Shown: positions 1 to 8,841, counted from the first letter of the stretch. The stretch: 27,935 nucleotides of DNA from an uncultured Eubacteriales bacterium (GCA_900548595.1 URLB01000007.1:1-27935); one strand, 5' to 3'. Notes: generated from the letters alone by a model not told the origin. A program made the numbers and translations.

Positions 1-5
1 ATTGA

Positions 6-79
<74 letters not shown>

Positions 80-86
80 TTAGTTT

Positions 87-117
87 AAAGGTACACAATT
101 TATTGTGTACCTTTTTT
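87..117 (+). terminator. Rho-independent terminator of the tRNA
   Basis: Perfect stem (87-99 with 102-114) on a 2-nt apical spacer followed by a T run; the AAAGG/CCTTT base makes it work in either direction. It closes the tRNA transcript 8 nt after the gene. Confidence 0.9.
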
Positions 118-215
118 CGTGTAACAAATCAATTTTAATTTAGACTTTTTTGTTTTTTCACTTATTTTAATATTTATATTTTACATCAATATCCTAAAAT
201 AAACAGATGAATTAT

Positions 216-244
216 TTGTAATATAGTTAAAAAAATGGTAGAAT
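216..244 (+). promoter_or_regulatory. SigA-type promoter of the SLH surface protein
   Basis: TTGTAA (216-221), 17-nt spacer, TAGAAT (239-244) with an extended TGG just upstream. It gives a leader of about 45 nt before the AGGAGG at 281-286. Confidence 0.6.
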
Positions 245-294
245 AACCTTATATAAATTTAATATTTTTAAATAAATAAAAGGAGGAAAAAAGC

Positions 295-486
295 ATGAAA
301 AAGCGCATGTTTGCGTATCTGATGGCATTGTGTATGACAGTTACAATGTTTTCGGGTACGGTACTTGCAGAAGAAAAAGAGTCTTCAACGGAATGTGTAT
401 GTACAACATTGTGTACAGAAGATTCTGTTAACGACTTATGCGATGTTTGCAAAAATGACATCGCAGACTGCGTAGGGGGGGGTTGA
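295..486 (+). CDS. N-terminal part of SLH surface protein: signal peptide and six-Cys segment
   Basis: The ATG lies 8 nt after AGGAGG (281-286). Residues 1-25 form a signal peptide (KKR, hydrophobic core, cleavage after VLA). The next 38 residues hold six cysteines in the order CxC, C, C, CxxC-like, C; the pattern CxCTTxCTEDSVNxxCxVC is one I associate with the start of secreted proteins of Clostridia. The frame runs into eight G (475-482) and stops at TGA 484-486 as V-G-G-G. If the run had seven G the frame would pass directly into the open frame that continues to 5116, giving one protein of about 1,606 residues. As read here the product is a 63-residue precursor that would mature to a 38-residue secreted peptide. 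It may be a phase-OFF allele, a fixed mutation or a sequencing error. Confidence 0.8.
   Translation: MKKRMFAYLMALCMTVTMFSGTVLAEEKESSTECVCTTLCTEDSVNDLCDVCKNDIADCVGGG
475..482 (+). repeat. G8 homopolymer at the frame break (candidate contingency locus)
   Basis: Eight consecutive G in an AT-rich neighbourhood, about 180 nt into the gene. Frame arithmetic: the upstream frame starts codons at positions of form 3n+1, the long downstream frame at 3n+2. Seven or ten G join them; eight gives TGA at 484-486; nine gives a stop near 600. Confidence 0.85.
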
Positions 487-3400
487 AAATACAGAAGAAC
501 CCGTTGAACCTACAGAAGAACAGACGGAAGAAAATAAACAGGAAGAAGAAAATGTTGAAACTCAAGAAGAGAATATTGAGGATGAAACAGAATTTGTAGA
601 AGAAACCGAAGAGGAAAATGTAACTGTTGATAATCAAGAGGATGCTCCCGAGGATGAAGAACAGGTAGCAAATGAAGTTACCGAAAGTGCAGTTACATTG
701 ATACAGGGAGAAAAATTAATAGGTAATTATGATACTATTAATGAAGCTCTGGAAAATATAGAGGAATATGATTATAAGAATAATAAAGAAAAATATACTC
801 TTACGCTTAACAGTGATATAAACGAAGATGTTGTTATTCCGGAGATAAAATTATATGTAGATATTGATTTGAATGGTTTTAAACTTACTAACGTAGATGA
901 CCATACTATTACTAATCACTCTACAACAAAAGGAACAAAACACCCTTCTATTATAGATAGCAAGGGCGGAGGAATAGTTGATAATGTTACCCATGGAAAA
1001 GCTGCTGTATATAATGATATTAATTCATATATTAAGCTTGATGGCGGAACATACACACGTTCACAGGAATCTAGCTCAGGTGGGGCTGACGATAGCGTTT
1101 CAGGCGGAAATTCATGGTATGTAATTAAGAATTTCGGTACGATGTATATTGAAAACGGTGTTACTGTAAAGTTTTCGGATAGTAACGAGGGTTATTATTC
1201 AAGCTTGATAGGAAATGGTTGGCAGGACGCCGCAAAGGCTGAAGAAGGTAAAGGTTCGGAACCCAATCCAAATGATAAAACCGGTAAAGTTCTTTTAACA
1301 ATAAACGGCGGAGAATTTATCGGCGGTCAGATTACAATAAAAAATGATGATTACGGTGAATTAATAATTACCGATGGTAAATTTACACAGCCAAGCGAAG
1401 GAAGAAGTGCAGTTGCCAATAATAATATAGCAACTATTAGTGGCGGAACATTTACTTCCGAAGATGGTGCAGTTTTATATTCTCGTCATTATGCAAGTGA
1501 TTTTAATGACGGAACAATAACAATTCAGGGTGGAGAATTTATAAGCAATAGTGGAAATGCAGTTGAGCTGCAAACAGGAGGAGCAAAAGCTGTAATCACA
1601 GGTGGAACATTTACATCAGGTTCCGGAAAATATGCAGTGTATGCGGAAGATGGAGCAAATGCAGAGATAAGTAGCGGTACTTTTTATGTTGACGATGCTT
1701 CGTTAGTAGCAAACCGTGATGATATGTTTGTCAGCGGAAAAGCTCCGAGCGAAGGGGCGGATGGTTCTTTTGAGGTTGGTTACACAGCTCCGGGCGCCAT
1801 TGTTACGGACAGAGATGGAAATACAAAGAAATATGCGACCTTTAAAGAAGCTGTAAAAGCAGCTCCCGCAGGAAGTACCGTAACGCTTACAGATGATGTG
1901 GTTCTTGGTGAATGGGGAGCTGAAACGTCGAATTTTAATGTTGCTATTGACATGAATGGGCATAACATTGATGGAACTGCTGTAACAAAATATAATGGAC
2001 GTGTTCTTTATATGCATACAAGTTATGGTGCAAAACCTATAGAGGGAGAAGAATCATTCCTTAGAATTATGAACAGCCAGACAGACGGTGGAAAAATTAT
2101 CGGAAAACTGCCGATTGAAGCTTCATGTGGAGATAGTAGGTATAAACTGCCCATTATTATTGACGAAAATGTAGAACTTATAACAACGGAAGATGGCACG
2201 GATGCAGTTATACTGGACTCATCAGCATATCTTATTTATAATGAGTCAACAAAAGATTATGTTAAAAACGGCGGTTTTAAAGTAACAGCAGATGACAACA
2301 GTGAACGTATTTACGGAAATTTAGCAAATGGAGCTGCTGATGCAGCAAACGGAAGCATAATTTATATGCTTCATGATTATGTTGGAAATGAAGATATTAA
2401 ATCCGGAGGTAACAGCAGCATCCTTGACTTAGACGGACATACATACACATATACGGGAAATGATCAGATTGTTGATGTAAACCATAAGGATACGGAGTTT
2501 ACTATTAAAAACGGATATTTGACAACAACGGCTGATAAACTTAATCAGGGCGGAATTACAGTTCTTTATAATGACAGTTCCATAACTCTCGATAAAGTAC
2601 AGATGGACGTGCCCGGAGACTCATACGGAATTGTTACAAACGGTACGAATGTAAACAACGGAGTTAGTCTTCGTAATTCAACATTGAACGTACATGACGG
2701 TCTCGGTATCTATTTCCCGTCAAGCGGCAGCGTTACAATTGATAATTCGGTAATCAACGCTAAACATACAGGCGTTCAGATTTGCGCGGGAGATTTGACA
2801 ATAACAGGCGATAATACCGCTATAACCGTAACGGGAAATACTGAAGAAAAGACGGAAGGCGACGGACCTATTGTTGACGGAGCGGCAATTTCTATTATAG
2901 AACGTACAGGATATAAAGGTATCGGTACAGTTACAATTGAAGGCGGTACTTTTACAAGTGCAGGTACAGACCAAAACGGAGAAAAAATCCCTGCTGTGAA
3001 GGCATACAGCTTTAATAATACTGATAAAGAGCAGGAATGGGCAGAGGCAGGAAATTCGGTAACCATTTCAGGCGGTAATTACAGTAAAGTTCCTGAAAAT
3101 ATGAATGACCTTTGCGCTGACGGATATGTTCCTTCTGTTAAAGAAGACGGAAGTTCGACTGTTAAACCCGGAGTTGACGCCAACTTTGCTGCTCAGGTAG
3201 GAAACAGAAAATATAAAACTCTTGAAGAGGCTATTAATGCCGTAGGAAAAGGCGGAACAATTACTCTTCTGAGAAATGTTGAAGAAAAGGGAATTTTTAT
3301 TCCTGCCGGAGATAAAAACTTTACTATCGATTTTAATAACCATAAATTTACGGCTACGGAGCTTGTAGGTTCAAAGGGTACTGAAAGTCAGGTAATGCAC

Positions 3401-5116
3401 CTTGAAAAAGGCAATACAGTTGTAATGAAAAACGGTACTATAACGGTTAAACCCGAACTTTACGGAAATACAGCCATGCTTATCCAGAACTATTGTAATC
3501 TTACTCTGGAAAATATGATTCTTGACGGCACTGTTCTTGATCATCCCGATAAACCTCTTTATGCGTTATCCAATAACTGCGGAAATACTGTACTGAAAGG
3601 AAATACTGTTATTTCGGCTAAAGACGGAGATTTTGCGTTCGATGTATGCTGGGCTGCTTCATATACAGACGGCGCGCGCGTTACTATGGAAGACGGCGTT
3701 AAAATAAACGGAGATGTGCAGCTCGGACTTTGGGGCAAAGACGCATACGAAGGAACACAGAGCGTTCTTACTGTAAACGGAGGTACAATTACAGGCGGAC
3801 TTGAACTTGACCCTAACACAAACTATGACGAGGCTATCGAGACGCTTAAACCTAATGTTACGATAAACGGCGGTTCTTTCGGTGAAAGCGTGGACGAATA
3901 TCTCGACGAGTCTGATAAAGCAAATGCAAAAATCGAAAAAGCAAACGGTTTGAACGCATATTATACCGATATTAACGAAGCTGTTAAGGACTCTAAAGAA
4001 GACGATGTCGTTGTAGACCTTACCGATAAAAAAGACCCCGAAACAAAATACTATACGGTTACTCTTGACTATAATGACGATGAGACAGCTAAACTTGTTT
4101 TATCCATAAAAGACGGAGATACATTTACAGTACCGGAAGATCCTTCTCAGAGTGGATATAAGTTCCTTTATTGGCTCGGAAGTGATGATGAAAAGTACTA
4201 TGAAGATGATGAAATTACCGTTGAAGAAGATATAACCCTTAAAGCTAAATGGGAAAAGAAGTCAAACGGCAGTAGGTTTGAACTGGAAGAAACGGAAAGC
4301 AGCGGAGACTATGTGGTACGCGTAGACGAAGGCAAACACGGAGAAGTAACGGTAAGTCCTAAACGTACCAATAAGGGAGATACAATAAAGATAACCGTAG
4401 AACCCGAGGAAGGATATGAAATAGACAAGATTAAGGCCTTTGACGAAGACGATGAGGAAATCAAACTTACGGAAAAGGCAGATAATAAGTTTACATTCAA
4501 AATGCCTGCTTCCGACGTAGATGTTGAAGTAAGCTTTAAAGAGAAAGAAAACAAAGAAGAAGATAAACATGTAATGCCGTTTATCGACGTTCCCGCAAAT
4601 ATCTGGTACAGAAATGCGGTACAGTATGTGTACGAGAACGGAATAATGTCGGGAACAAGCGATATAACATTCAGCCCTGATATGGCAACAACAAGGGGAA
4701 TGATAGTAACAATCCTTTACCGTCTGGAAGGAATGCCTAAAACAGGAACGGCAAACGGCTTCACGGATGTACCTGTGGGAGCATACTATGAGGACGCAGT
4801 TGCATGGGCGTCGGCAAATAACATAGTAAGCGGATACGGAAACGGATTATTCGGTCCCGAAGATAAGGTAACAAGAGAGCAGATGGCAGTTATAATATAT
4901 AACTACCATAAAGCAATGGGAAAAGACGTTTCAAATATAGAAGGAATGAGAATATACGAATTTACCGACTATGAAAGCATATCGGACTGGGCGGTAACGG
5001 CAGTAAGATATTGCCTTAACGCAGGTATATTCAACGGAAACGCAGACGGAACTCTTAATCCGAAAGGAAATGTAACGAGAGCGGAACTTGCGGTAATAAT
5101 AAACAACTTGGCTTAA
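476..5116 (+). CDS. Giant SLH-anchored surface protein, main body (out of frame with its signal peptide)
   Basis: The frame is open from 476 to the TAA at 5114-5116. It has no credible own start; TTG 698 is the first formal start but lacks a ribosome binding site, so this is the downstream part of the gene begun at 295. In order: a Glu/Thr/Pro linker (about 485-690); three modules each opening with a motif like VGNxxYxTLxEAI followed by 'G-x-I/V-T-L' strands (near 715, 1807 and 3198) and rich in GGTF/GGEF turns, typical of pectate-lyase-like right-handed beta-helices; an InlB-type (Listeria-Bacteroides) repeat near 4048-4258 ending in LKAKWEKK; a second repeat domain near 4330-4540; and three SLH domains (about 4576-5113) with FxDV starts and TR(G/E/A) motifs, which bind secondary wall polymer. 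Role: cell-surface adhesin or S-layer-associated protein, ligand unknown. The signal peptide needed for export is supplied only after a frame correction at the G8 tract. Confidence 0.85.
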   Translation, partial: GGVENTEEPVEPTEEQTEENKQEEENVETQEENIEDETEFVEETEEENVTVDNQEDAPEDEEQVANEVTESAVTLIQGEKLIGNYDTINEALENIEEYDYKNNKEKYTLTLNSDINEDVVIPEIKLYVDIDLNGFKLTNVDDHTITNHSTTKGTKHPSIIDSKGGGIVDNVTHGKAAVYNDINSYIKLDGGTYTRSQESSSGGADDSVSGGNSWYVIKNFGTMYIENGVTVKFSDSNEGYYSSLIGNGWQDAAKAEEGKGSEPNPNDKTGKVLLTINGGEFIGGQITIKNDDYGELIITDGKFTQPSEGRSAVANNNIATISGGTFTSEDGAVLYSRHYASDFNDGTITIQGGEFISNSGNAVELQTGGAKAVITGGTFTSGSGKYAVYAEDGANAEISSGTFYVDDASLVANRDDMFVSGKAPSEGADGSFEVGYTAPGAIVTDRDGNTKKYATFKEAVKAAPAGSTVTLTDDVVLGEWGAETSNFNVAIDMNGHNIDGTAVTKYNGRVLYMHTSYGAKPIEGEESFLRIMNSQTDGGKIIGKLPIEASCGDSRYKLPIIIDENVELITTEDGTDAVILDSSAYLIYNESTKDYVKNGGFKVTADDNSERIYGNLANGAADAANGSIIYMLHDYVGNEDIKSGGNSSILDLDGHTYTYTGNDQIVDVNHKDTEFTIKNGYLTTTADKLNQGGITVLYNDSSITLDKVQMDVPGDSYGIVTNGTNVNNGVSLRNSTLNVHDGLGIYFPSSGSVTIDNSVINAKHTGVQICAGDLTITGDNTAITVTGNTEEKTEGDGPIVDGAAISIIERTGYKGIGTVTIEGGTFTSAGTDQNGEKIPAVKAYSFNNTDKEQEWAEAGNSVTISGGNYSKVPENMNDLCADGYVPSVKEDGSSTVKPGVDANFAAQVGNRKYKTLEEAINAVGKGGTITLLRNVEEKGIFIPAGDKNFTIDFNNHKFTATELVGSKGTESQVMHLEKGNTVVMKNGTITVKPELYGNTAMLIQNYCNLTLENMILDGTVLDHPDKPLYALSNNCGNTVLKGNTVISAKDGDFAFDVCWAASYTDGARVTMEDGVKINGDVQLGLWGKDAYEGTQSVLTVNGGTITGGLELDPNTNYDEAIETLKPNVTINGGSFGESVDEYLDESDKANAKIEKANGLNAYYTDINEAVKDSKEDDVVVDLTDKKDPETKYYTVTLDYNDDETAKLVLSIKDGDTFTVPEDPSQSGYKFLYWLGSDDEKYYEDDEITVEEDITLKAKWEKKSNGSRFELEETESSGDYVVRVDEGKHGEVTVSPKRTNKGDTIKITVEPEEGYEIDKIKAFDEDDEEIKLTEKADNKFTFKMPASDVDVEVSFKEKENKEEDKHVMPFIDVPANIWYRNAVQYVYENGIMSGTSDITFSPDMATTRGMIVTILYRLEGMPKTGTANGFTDVPVGAYYEDAVAWASANNIVSGYGNGLFGPEDKVTREQMAVIIYNYHKAMGKDVSNIEGMRIYEFTDYESISDWAVTAVRYCLNAGIFNGNADGTLNPKGNVTRAELAVIINNLA

Positions 5117-5122
5117 ATTATG

Positions 5123-5151
5123 AAAGCTCGGACACAAAGTCCGAGCTTTTT
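5123..5151 (+). terminator. Terminator of the SLH protein gene
   Basis: Eleven-pair stem (5123-5133 with 5139-5149), ACAAA loop, T run, 7 nt after the stop codon. Confidence 0.92.
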
Positions 5152-5296
5152 ATATGACATTATATCCGAAAAAATGCGAAAATACTTAAAAAAATTTTAA
5201 GGAAATCTTACATTAAAAGGAATATAATGCAATTTATATAATATGTATGCTAAAATTATTCAGTAACCCGATTTAACTTAAGTTAGGAGGATTATT

Positions 5297-6145
5297 ATGA
5301 AATTTATGAAGAAATTTTTGGCGGTATCAATGACAGCGGCTATGGCGGTCTCCGTATCTGCATGCGGCGGAGAAACAGGCGGTCAGGACGCGGAAGCTCT
5401 TGTTAAGACGGCAACGGAAACAATGGCGTCGGTAACGAGCATGTCGTCGGAAATGACAATGGACTTCACCATGTCATTGGAGGACGAGACAATGGACATG
5501 ACTTCAAAGGCTATAATGGACACAATTTACGGAGAAAATTTGAAGATTAAAATGGATGTTTCGGCAGAAACGGCAGGAGAACCCGTACAGGCATACAGCA
5601 TGTATATGGAGCAAAACGGCGATACTATTGACGCATATATGGACATCGGAGACGGAACATGGTATCAGCAGTCGTTGACTTTGGAGGATATATCGCAGTA
5701 TGACGCTCAGGCAAATGCCGAGATGTATCTGCAAAGCATGGAAGATTTAAAGATTGATGGAACGGAAGAATTAAACGGCTATTCGACTTCCATAGTATCG
5801 GGAGTATTTACGGGCGAATCTATGAGGGATGCAATGGCAAGCTCCGGAATAGAGTCTCTTACGGAAAGCATGGGACTTACGGAAGAAGACATGGAAACAG
5901 TTCTTAACAGCATTTCCGATATGCCTGTAAAAATGTGGATAAGCGAAGAAGGCTATATAGTTAAGTATGAAATAGATATGACAGGCATGATGCAGAGCCT
6001 TATGGACAATATGCTTGCGGCAGCAGCACAGACAACAGAGGAAGTACCTCTTGTAATATCAAAAACAATGGTTACAATGACTTGCGATAACTTTAACGCC
6101 GTTGAAGACTTTGAAATTCCGGCGGATGCAGCTGCGGCTGTTTAA
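5297..6145 (+). CDS. Met-rich secreted lipoprotein (DUF6612-like)
   Basis: AGGAGG at 5285-5290 sits 6 nt before the ATG. Residues 1-22 are a lipoprotein signal with lipobox VSAC, lipid anchor Cys23. The mature part begins GGETGG, followed by a region starting 'ALVKTATETMASV' that resembles the LolA/LppX-type clamshell lipoproteins common in Clostridia (DUF6612 group, from memory). About 31 of 282 residues are methionine, many in MxM or MxxM spacing in residues 50-75 and 220-240. Function unknown. It is monocistronic, between two terminators. A 12-bp perfect palindrome (5274-5285) lies directly before the ribosome binding site. Confidence 0.85.
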   Translation: MKFMKKFLAVSMTAAMAVSVSACGGETGGQDAEALVKTATETMASVTSMSSEMTMDFTMSLEDETMDMTSKAIMDTIYGENLKIKMDVSAETAGEPVQAYSMYMEQNGDTIDAYMDIGDGTWYQQSLTLEDISQYDAQANAEMYLQSMEDLKIDGTEELNGYSTSIVSGVFTGESMRDAMASSGIESLTESMGLTEEDMETVLNSISDMPVKMWISEEGYIVKYEIDMTGMMQSLMDNMLAAAAQTTEEVPLVISKTMVTMTCDNFNAVEDFEIPADAAAAV

Positions 6146-6166
6146 TAAAATAAAGCTGATAAGAAG

Positions 6167-6194
6167 AAGGGTTCCCTTATATTGGGAACCCTTT
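6167..6194 (+). terminator. Terminator of the lipoprotein gene
   Basis: Stem 6167-6176 with 6184-6193, 7-nt loop, short T tail. Confidence 0.75.
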
Positions 6195-6204
6195 AAACTT
6201 TAGG

Positions 6205-6253
6205 AAAACAGCAGGTTTGAAGGCGTTTTTGCCGATTGAACCTGCTGTTTTTT
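6205..6253. terminator. Bidirectional terminator between convergent genes
   Basis: Thirteen-pair stem (6205-6217 with 6239-6251) followed by TTTTTT on the + strand and by TTTT on the - strand. It backs up the lipoprotein terminator and ends the pyrophosphatase transcript coming from the other side. Confidence 0.85.
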
Positions 6254-6301
6254 AGTCTGTTTCAATTTGTCGAAATATTGATTTCGATGAAGATAGTATT
6301 T

Positions 6302-7954
6302 TTATCCCTGTAAAGCAGCCATTACGGAAGGTATAAGCTGTTTTTTTCTTGATACCACGCCGGGAAGATATATGGCGCCGTTTTCGGCGGGGACATGGAA
6401 AGCTTTGCCGAGAAGTTCAGCCGCTTCTTCTCCCTCATATATCAGTTCGCTGCTTTCGTCGATTATATTTGTAAGCATAATACATACCATATCCACATTG
6501 TGGCTTTCGCAGAAGCCTTTCATATAGGGAAGAAGTAAGGTTTTAACTTCCTCAAGACCTGTTTTATCTACGGATGAAATCTGACCTACGCCGAATTTCA
6601 TACCGTTTGCGGAAAATGTTTTGTAGTCCTGATAGAAAATGTCCTCGGCTGATTTTCCCGTAAGACTGCTTCCTGCATGGAACATTTCGGAAGCAAATTT
6701 TTCGGCGTCCACACCTGCCAGTTTTGCCAGTCTTTCGCCTGCGGCTATATCGGCTGCGGTGCATGTGGGCGAACGGAAAAGGAGAGTGTCGGACAATATT
6801 GCGGCAAGCATAAGACCGCTTGTTTTTTTATCGGGTTCAATGCCGGCTTCCCTGTACATCTGTTCAACTATTGTTCCCGTACAGCCTACAGGCTGGTTTC
6901 TGAAAAATATAGGTGACATAGTTTCTATGCTCGCAAGACGGTGGTGGTCGATTATTTCAAGAATAGAAGCCTCGCCTATGCCGTCTACTGCCTGGCTTTT
7001 TTCATTATGGTCGACAAGTATAAGCTGTCTTCCCTGTATATCCATCAGGTAACGGCGCGATATCATGCCACAGTAGTTTCCGTCGGAATCCAGTACGGGG
7101 AAATCTCTGTAGCGTTTTTCCGACATAACTTTTTTAACGTCGTCTATATATGTATCGGTGCTGAATGTAACAACGCCGTCGGTCTTCATAAAGTGGCCTA
7201 CGGGCGCACTCTGGTTTATAAGACGTGCAACCGTATACGAATCGTATCTTGTTGTTATTATGGAACAGTCCTTTGCTTCCGCAAGAGCCATTGTAGTTTT
7301 AGGTACGGAAGTTCCGTTTGTTATTATTATACAGCCCGCTCCCATTTCTATGGCGCATATCTGTGCGTCGCTTCGGTTGCTGACAATAACAATGTCTTTG
7401 GGTTCGATATACTCTTCCATTATTTCGGGGTTTCCCGCGCCTACAAGTATTCTTCCCTTTTCTATTATGCTGTCGGGGTTTCCGTTTATAAGCTGACCGT
7501 CGAGGGTTTCTATAAGATTTGAATAGGGAGTTTTTGCGGTTGCCAATATCCCTTGGTCATATATTTCCATATATGCGTTTACAATGTCTTTTATTGTTAT
7601 TATTCCCTCCAGCTTTCCCTCTGTCGTTACTATGGGAAGCGTTACGGAGCTTTCTCCTTTCATCTGTTCCCATGCTTTTTTAAGGGACATATCTCTGCTT
7701 ATGCCTGCCGTTATTTTTATTTCTATATCCTGTATGCGTGTTTTTACATCGGATACATATTCGGGAACTTTTTCCCCGAAATAATCCAGTACGAATTTTG
7801 TTTCTTCGTTAAGCTGACCTGCTCTTCCGGCTTTATATGTTCCCGATGGGTCAAGCTTTGCTTTAAGTCCGGCATAGGCTATGGCGGAGCATATGGAATC
7901 CGTATCGGGATTTTTATGTCCTATCACAGTTATTTGTCTGTTATTATTGCTCAT
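6302..7954 (-). CDS. ppaC: Manganese-dependent inorganic pyrophosphatase, family II, with CBS and DRTGG domains
   Basis: Hydrolyses pyrophosphate to phosphate in the cytoplasm, pulling biosynthetic reactions forward. The 550-residue product has the DHH-superfamily start (VIGHKNPDTDS, H13, D17, D19), a split insert of CBS (about 75-130), DRTGG (about 150-255) and CBS (about 260-310), then VDH (D315) and IIDHH (336-338), and a DHHA2 part with SSLTGKSAEDIFYQD and GVGQISS. This is the CBS-PPase architecture, in which adenine nucleotides regulate activity through the CBS pair (family knowledge). Start: the frame is open to 8059, but ATG 7954 follows an AAGGAGA and begins the conserved domain. Monocistronic, divergent from the ImmA-like gene. 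Confidence 0.95.
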   Translation of the reverse strand: MSNNNRQITVIGHKNPDTDSICSAIAYAGLKAKLDPSGTYKAGRAGQLNEETKFVLDYFGEKVPEYVSDVKTRIQDIEIKITAGISRDMSLKKAWEQMKGESSVTLPIVTTEGKLEGIITIKDIVNAYMEIYDQGILATAKTPYSNLIETLDGQLINGNPDSIIEKGRILVGAGNPEIMEEYIEPKDIVIVSNRSDAQICAIEMGAGCIIITNGTSVPKTTMALAEAKDCSIITTRYDSYTVARLINQSAPVGHFMKTDGVVTFSTDTYIDDVKKVMSEKRYRDFPVLDSDGNYCGMISRRYLMDIQGRQLILVDHNEKSQAVDGIGEASILEIIDHHRLASIETMSPIFFRNQPVGCTGTIVEQMYREAGIEPDKKTSGLMLAAILSDTLLFRSPTCTAADIAAGERLAKLAGVDAEKFASEMFHAGSSLTGKSAEDIFYQDYKTFSANGMKFGVGQISSVDKTGLEEVKTLLLPYMKGFCESHNVDMVCIMLTNIIDESSELIYEGEEAAELLGKAFHVPAENGAIYLPGVVSRKKQLIPSVMAALQG

Positions 7955-7998
7955 TAAAATTCTCCTTGCTTCAAAATATTCAATTAAACGCCAATATA

Positions 7999-8027
7999 AT
8001 AATACCACGCATATCGGACGTAAACAA
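7999..8027 (-). promoter_or_regulatory. Promoter of the pyrophosphatase gene
   Basis: On the - strand TTGTTT (8027-8022), 17-nt spacer, TATTAT (8004-7999) preceded by an extended TGG. About 40 nt upstream of the start codon. Confidence 0.55.
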
Positions 8028-8059
8028 GTTATGAATACAAGGTTTAAAAAACAAAACAA

Positions 8060-8089
8060 TTGCTAATATGTTATCTGCGCTGGTATACT
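8060..8089 (+). promoter_or_regulatory. Promoter of the ImmA-like gene
   Basis: TTGCTA (8060-8065), 18-nt spacer, TATACT (8084-8089) with an extended TGG. It leaves an untranslated leader of roughly 105 nt that includes a short GC-rich patch near 8118-8128; I see no known riboswitch in it. Confidence 0.45.
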
Positions 8090-8201
8090 TGTATCATAAG
8101 AAAAATCGTAAGCAGAGGCGCGCGGCTTTTAACAAATAATAGATATTATTTTGCATACGGCTTCGGAAAACACAGACATTTGATCTGCGGAGGAAAATGA
8201 A

Positions 8202-8750
8202 ATGGACAGTTACGAATTTTACAAAAAAGGCAGGGACGCCGCATGGAAAGCGCTTATAAAAAGCGGAGCTTCTTCTCTTCCCGTTTCTTTGGATAAAGTT
8301 GCCGCCGCATATAAAATAGATATAATATCCGCAAAAAAAGCCAAGGAAAAAGGACTGATAAACGGAAATATTAACGACTTAAAGGTTATATCCGTAGGCG
8401 AAACAAGAACTGTTATTGTTGATGAAAGAGGTTCAAGAGGCGAAACAAGATTTCTTATGGCTAAGGGAATAGGCTTGTGTCTGCTTGCAAAAGACCGTAT
8501 ATCAAGGGAAATCGAATACGAAGCTGTTGTTTTTGCAAGGGATCTGCTTATGCCGGCTACTGTTTTGGCAGGTCTCGGAGTAAGAAACGCTTCCGACATA
8601 GAAATGATATGCGGCGTTTCCGAAAAAGCTGCGGAAAAAAGGGCAAAAAGACTGGAGGAGCTTTATAAAAGGAACCGTTTTAACGAACATCCTTTGGAGA
8701 GAACGGTAAGAAAGAATTTTGAAAAATTTATTATTAATACGGTTATATGA
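8202..8750 (+). CDS. ImmA/IrrE-like protein lacking the zinc motif
   Basis: 182 residues; GGAGG (8189-8193) precedes the ATG. The C-terminal half has the ImmA/IrrE signature seen next to the active site: EYEAVVFARDLLMP (105-118) followed by the 'GVSEKAAEKRAKRLEEL' helix that in the family reads 'f.VS..aa..Rl..L'. Where the family has HExxH, this protein reads MAKGIG (86-91), so both zinc histidines and the catalytic glutamate are gone, while the third-ligand position E107 remains. It is therefore probably a non-catalytic binding protein. No HTH repressor, phage gene or toxin lies beside it; it is a lone gene between a divergent pyrophosphatase and a shared terminator. Assignment rests on motif memory, so a search is needed to confirm the family. 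Confidence 0.65.
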   Translation: MDSYEFYKKGRDAAWKALIKSGASSLPVSLDKVAAAYKIDIISAKKAKEKGLINGNINDLKVISVGETRTVIVDERGSRGETRFLMAKGIGLCLLAKDRISREIEYEAVVFARDLLMPATVLAGLGVRNASDIEMICGVSEKAAEKRAKRLEELYKRNRFNEHPLERTVRKNFEKFIINTVI

Positions 8751-8795
8751 AAACTACGATACCAAATACAACCGAATACAGATTTCATAAAAATA

Positions 8796-8833
8796 AAAAG
8801 TCGATTTGCATTTTTGCTTGCGAACCGACTTTT
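8796..8833. terminator. Bidirectional terminator between convergent genes
   Basis: Outer stem AAAAGTCG/CGACTTTT plus inner pairs 8805-8809 with 8820-8824; T runs on both strands. Serves the ImmA-like gene and the aminotransferase ending at 8842. Confidence 0.85.
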
Positions 8834-8841
8834 CTTTATGC

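Noticed and set aside
1300..3900. Repeated GGAACATTT/GGCGG units as a DNA repeat array or CRISPR
   Set aside because: They are irregularly spaced and encode the GGTF/GGEF turns of beta-helix protein repeats.
698..5116. Treating TTG 698 as the true start of the giant surface protein
   Set aside because: No ribosome binding site, no signal peptide, and the open frame continues upstream to the G8 tract and joins the signal peptide ORF by a one-base change.
5274..5285. Perfect palindrome TAACTTAAGTTA before the lipoprotein ribosome binding site
   Set aside because: AT-rich 12-bp palindromes are common by chance here and only this copy was seen.
6639..7957. Long + strand open frames over the pyrophosphatase gene
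   Set aside because: They are antisense shadows of a well-supported gene, with no ribosome binding sites or recognisable domains.
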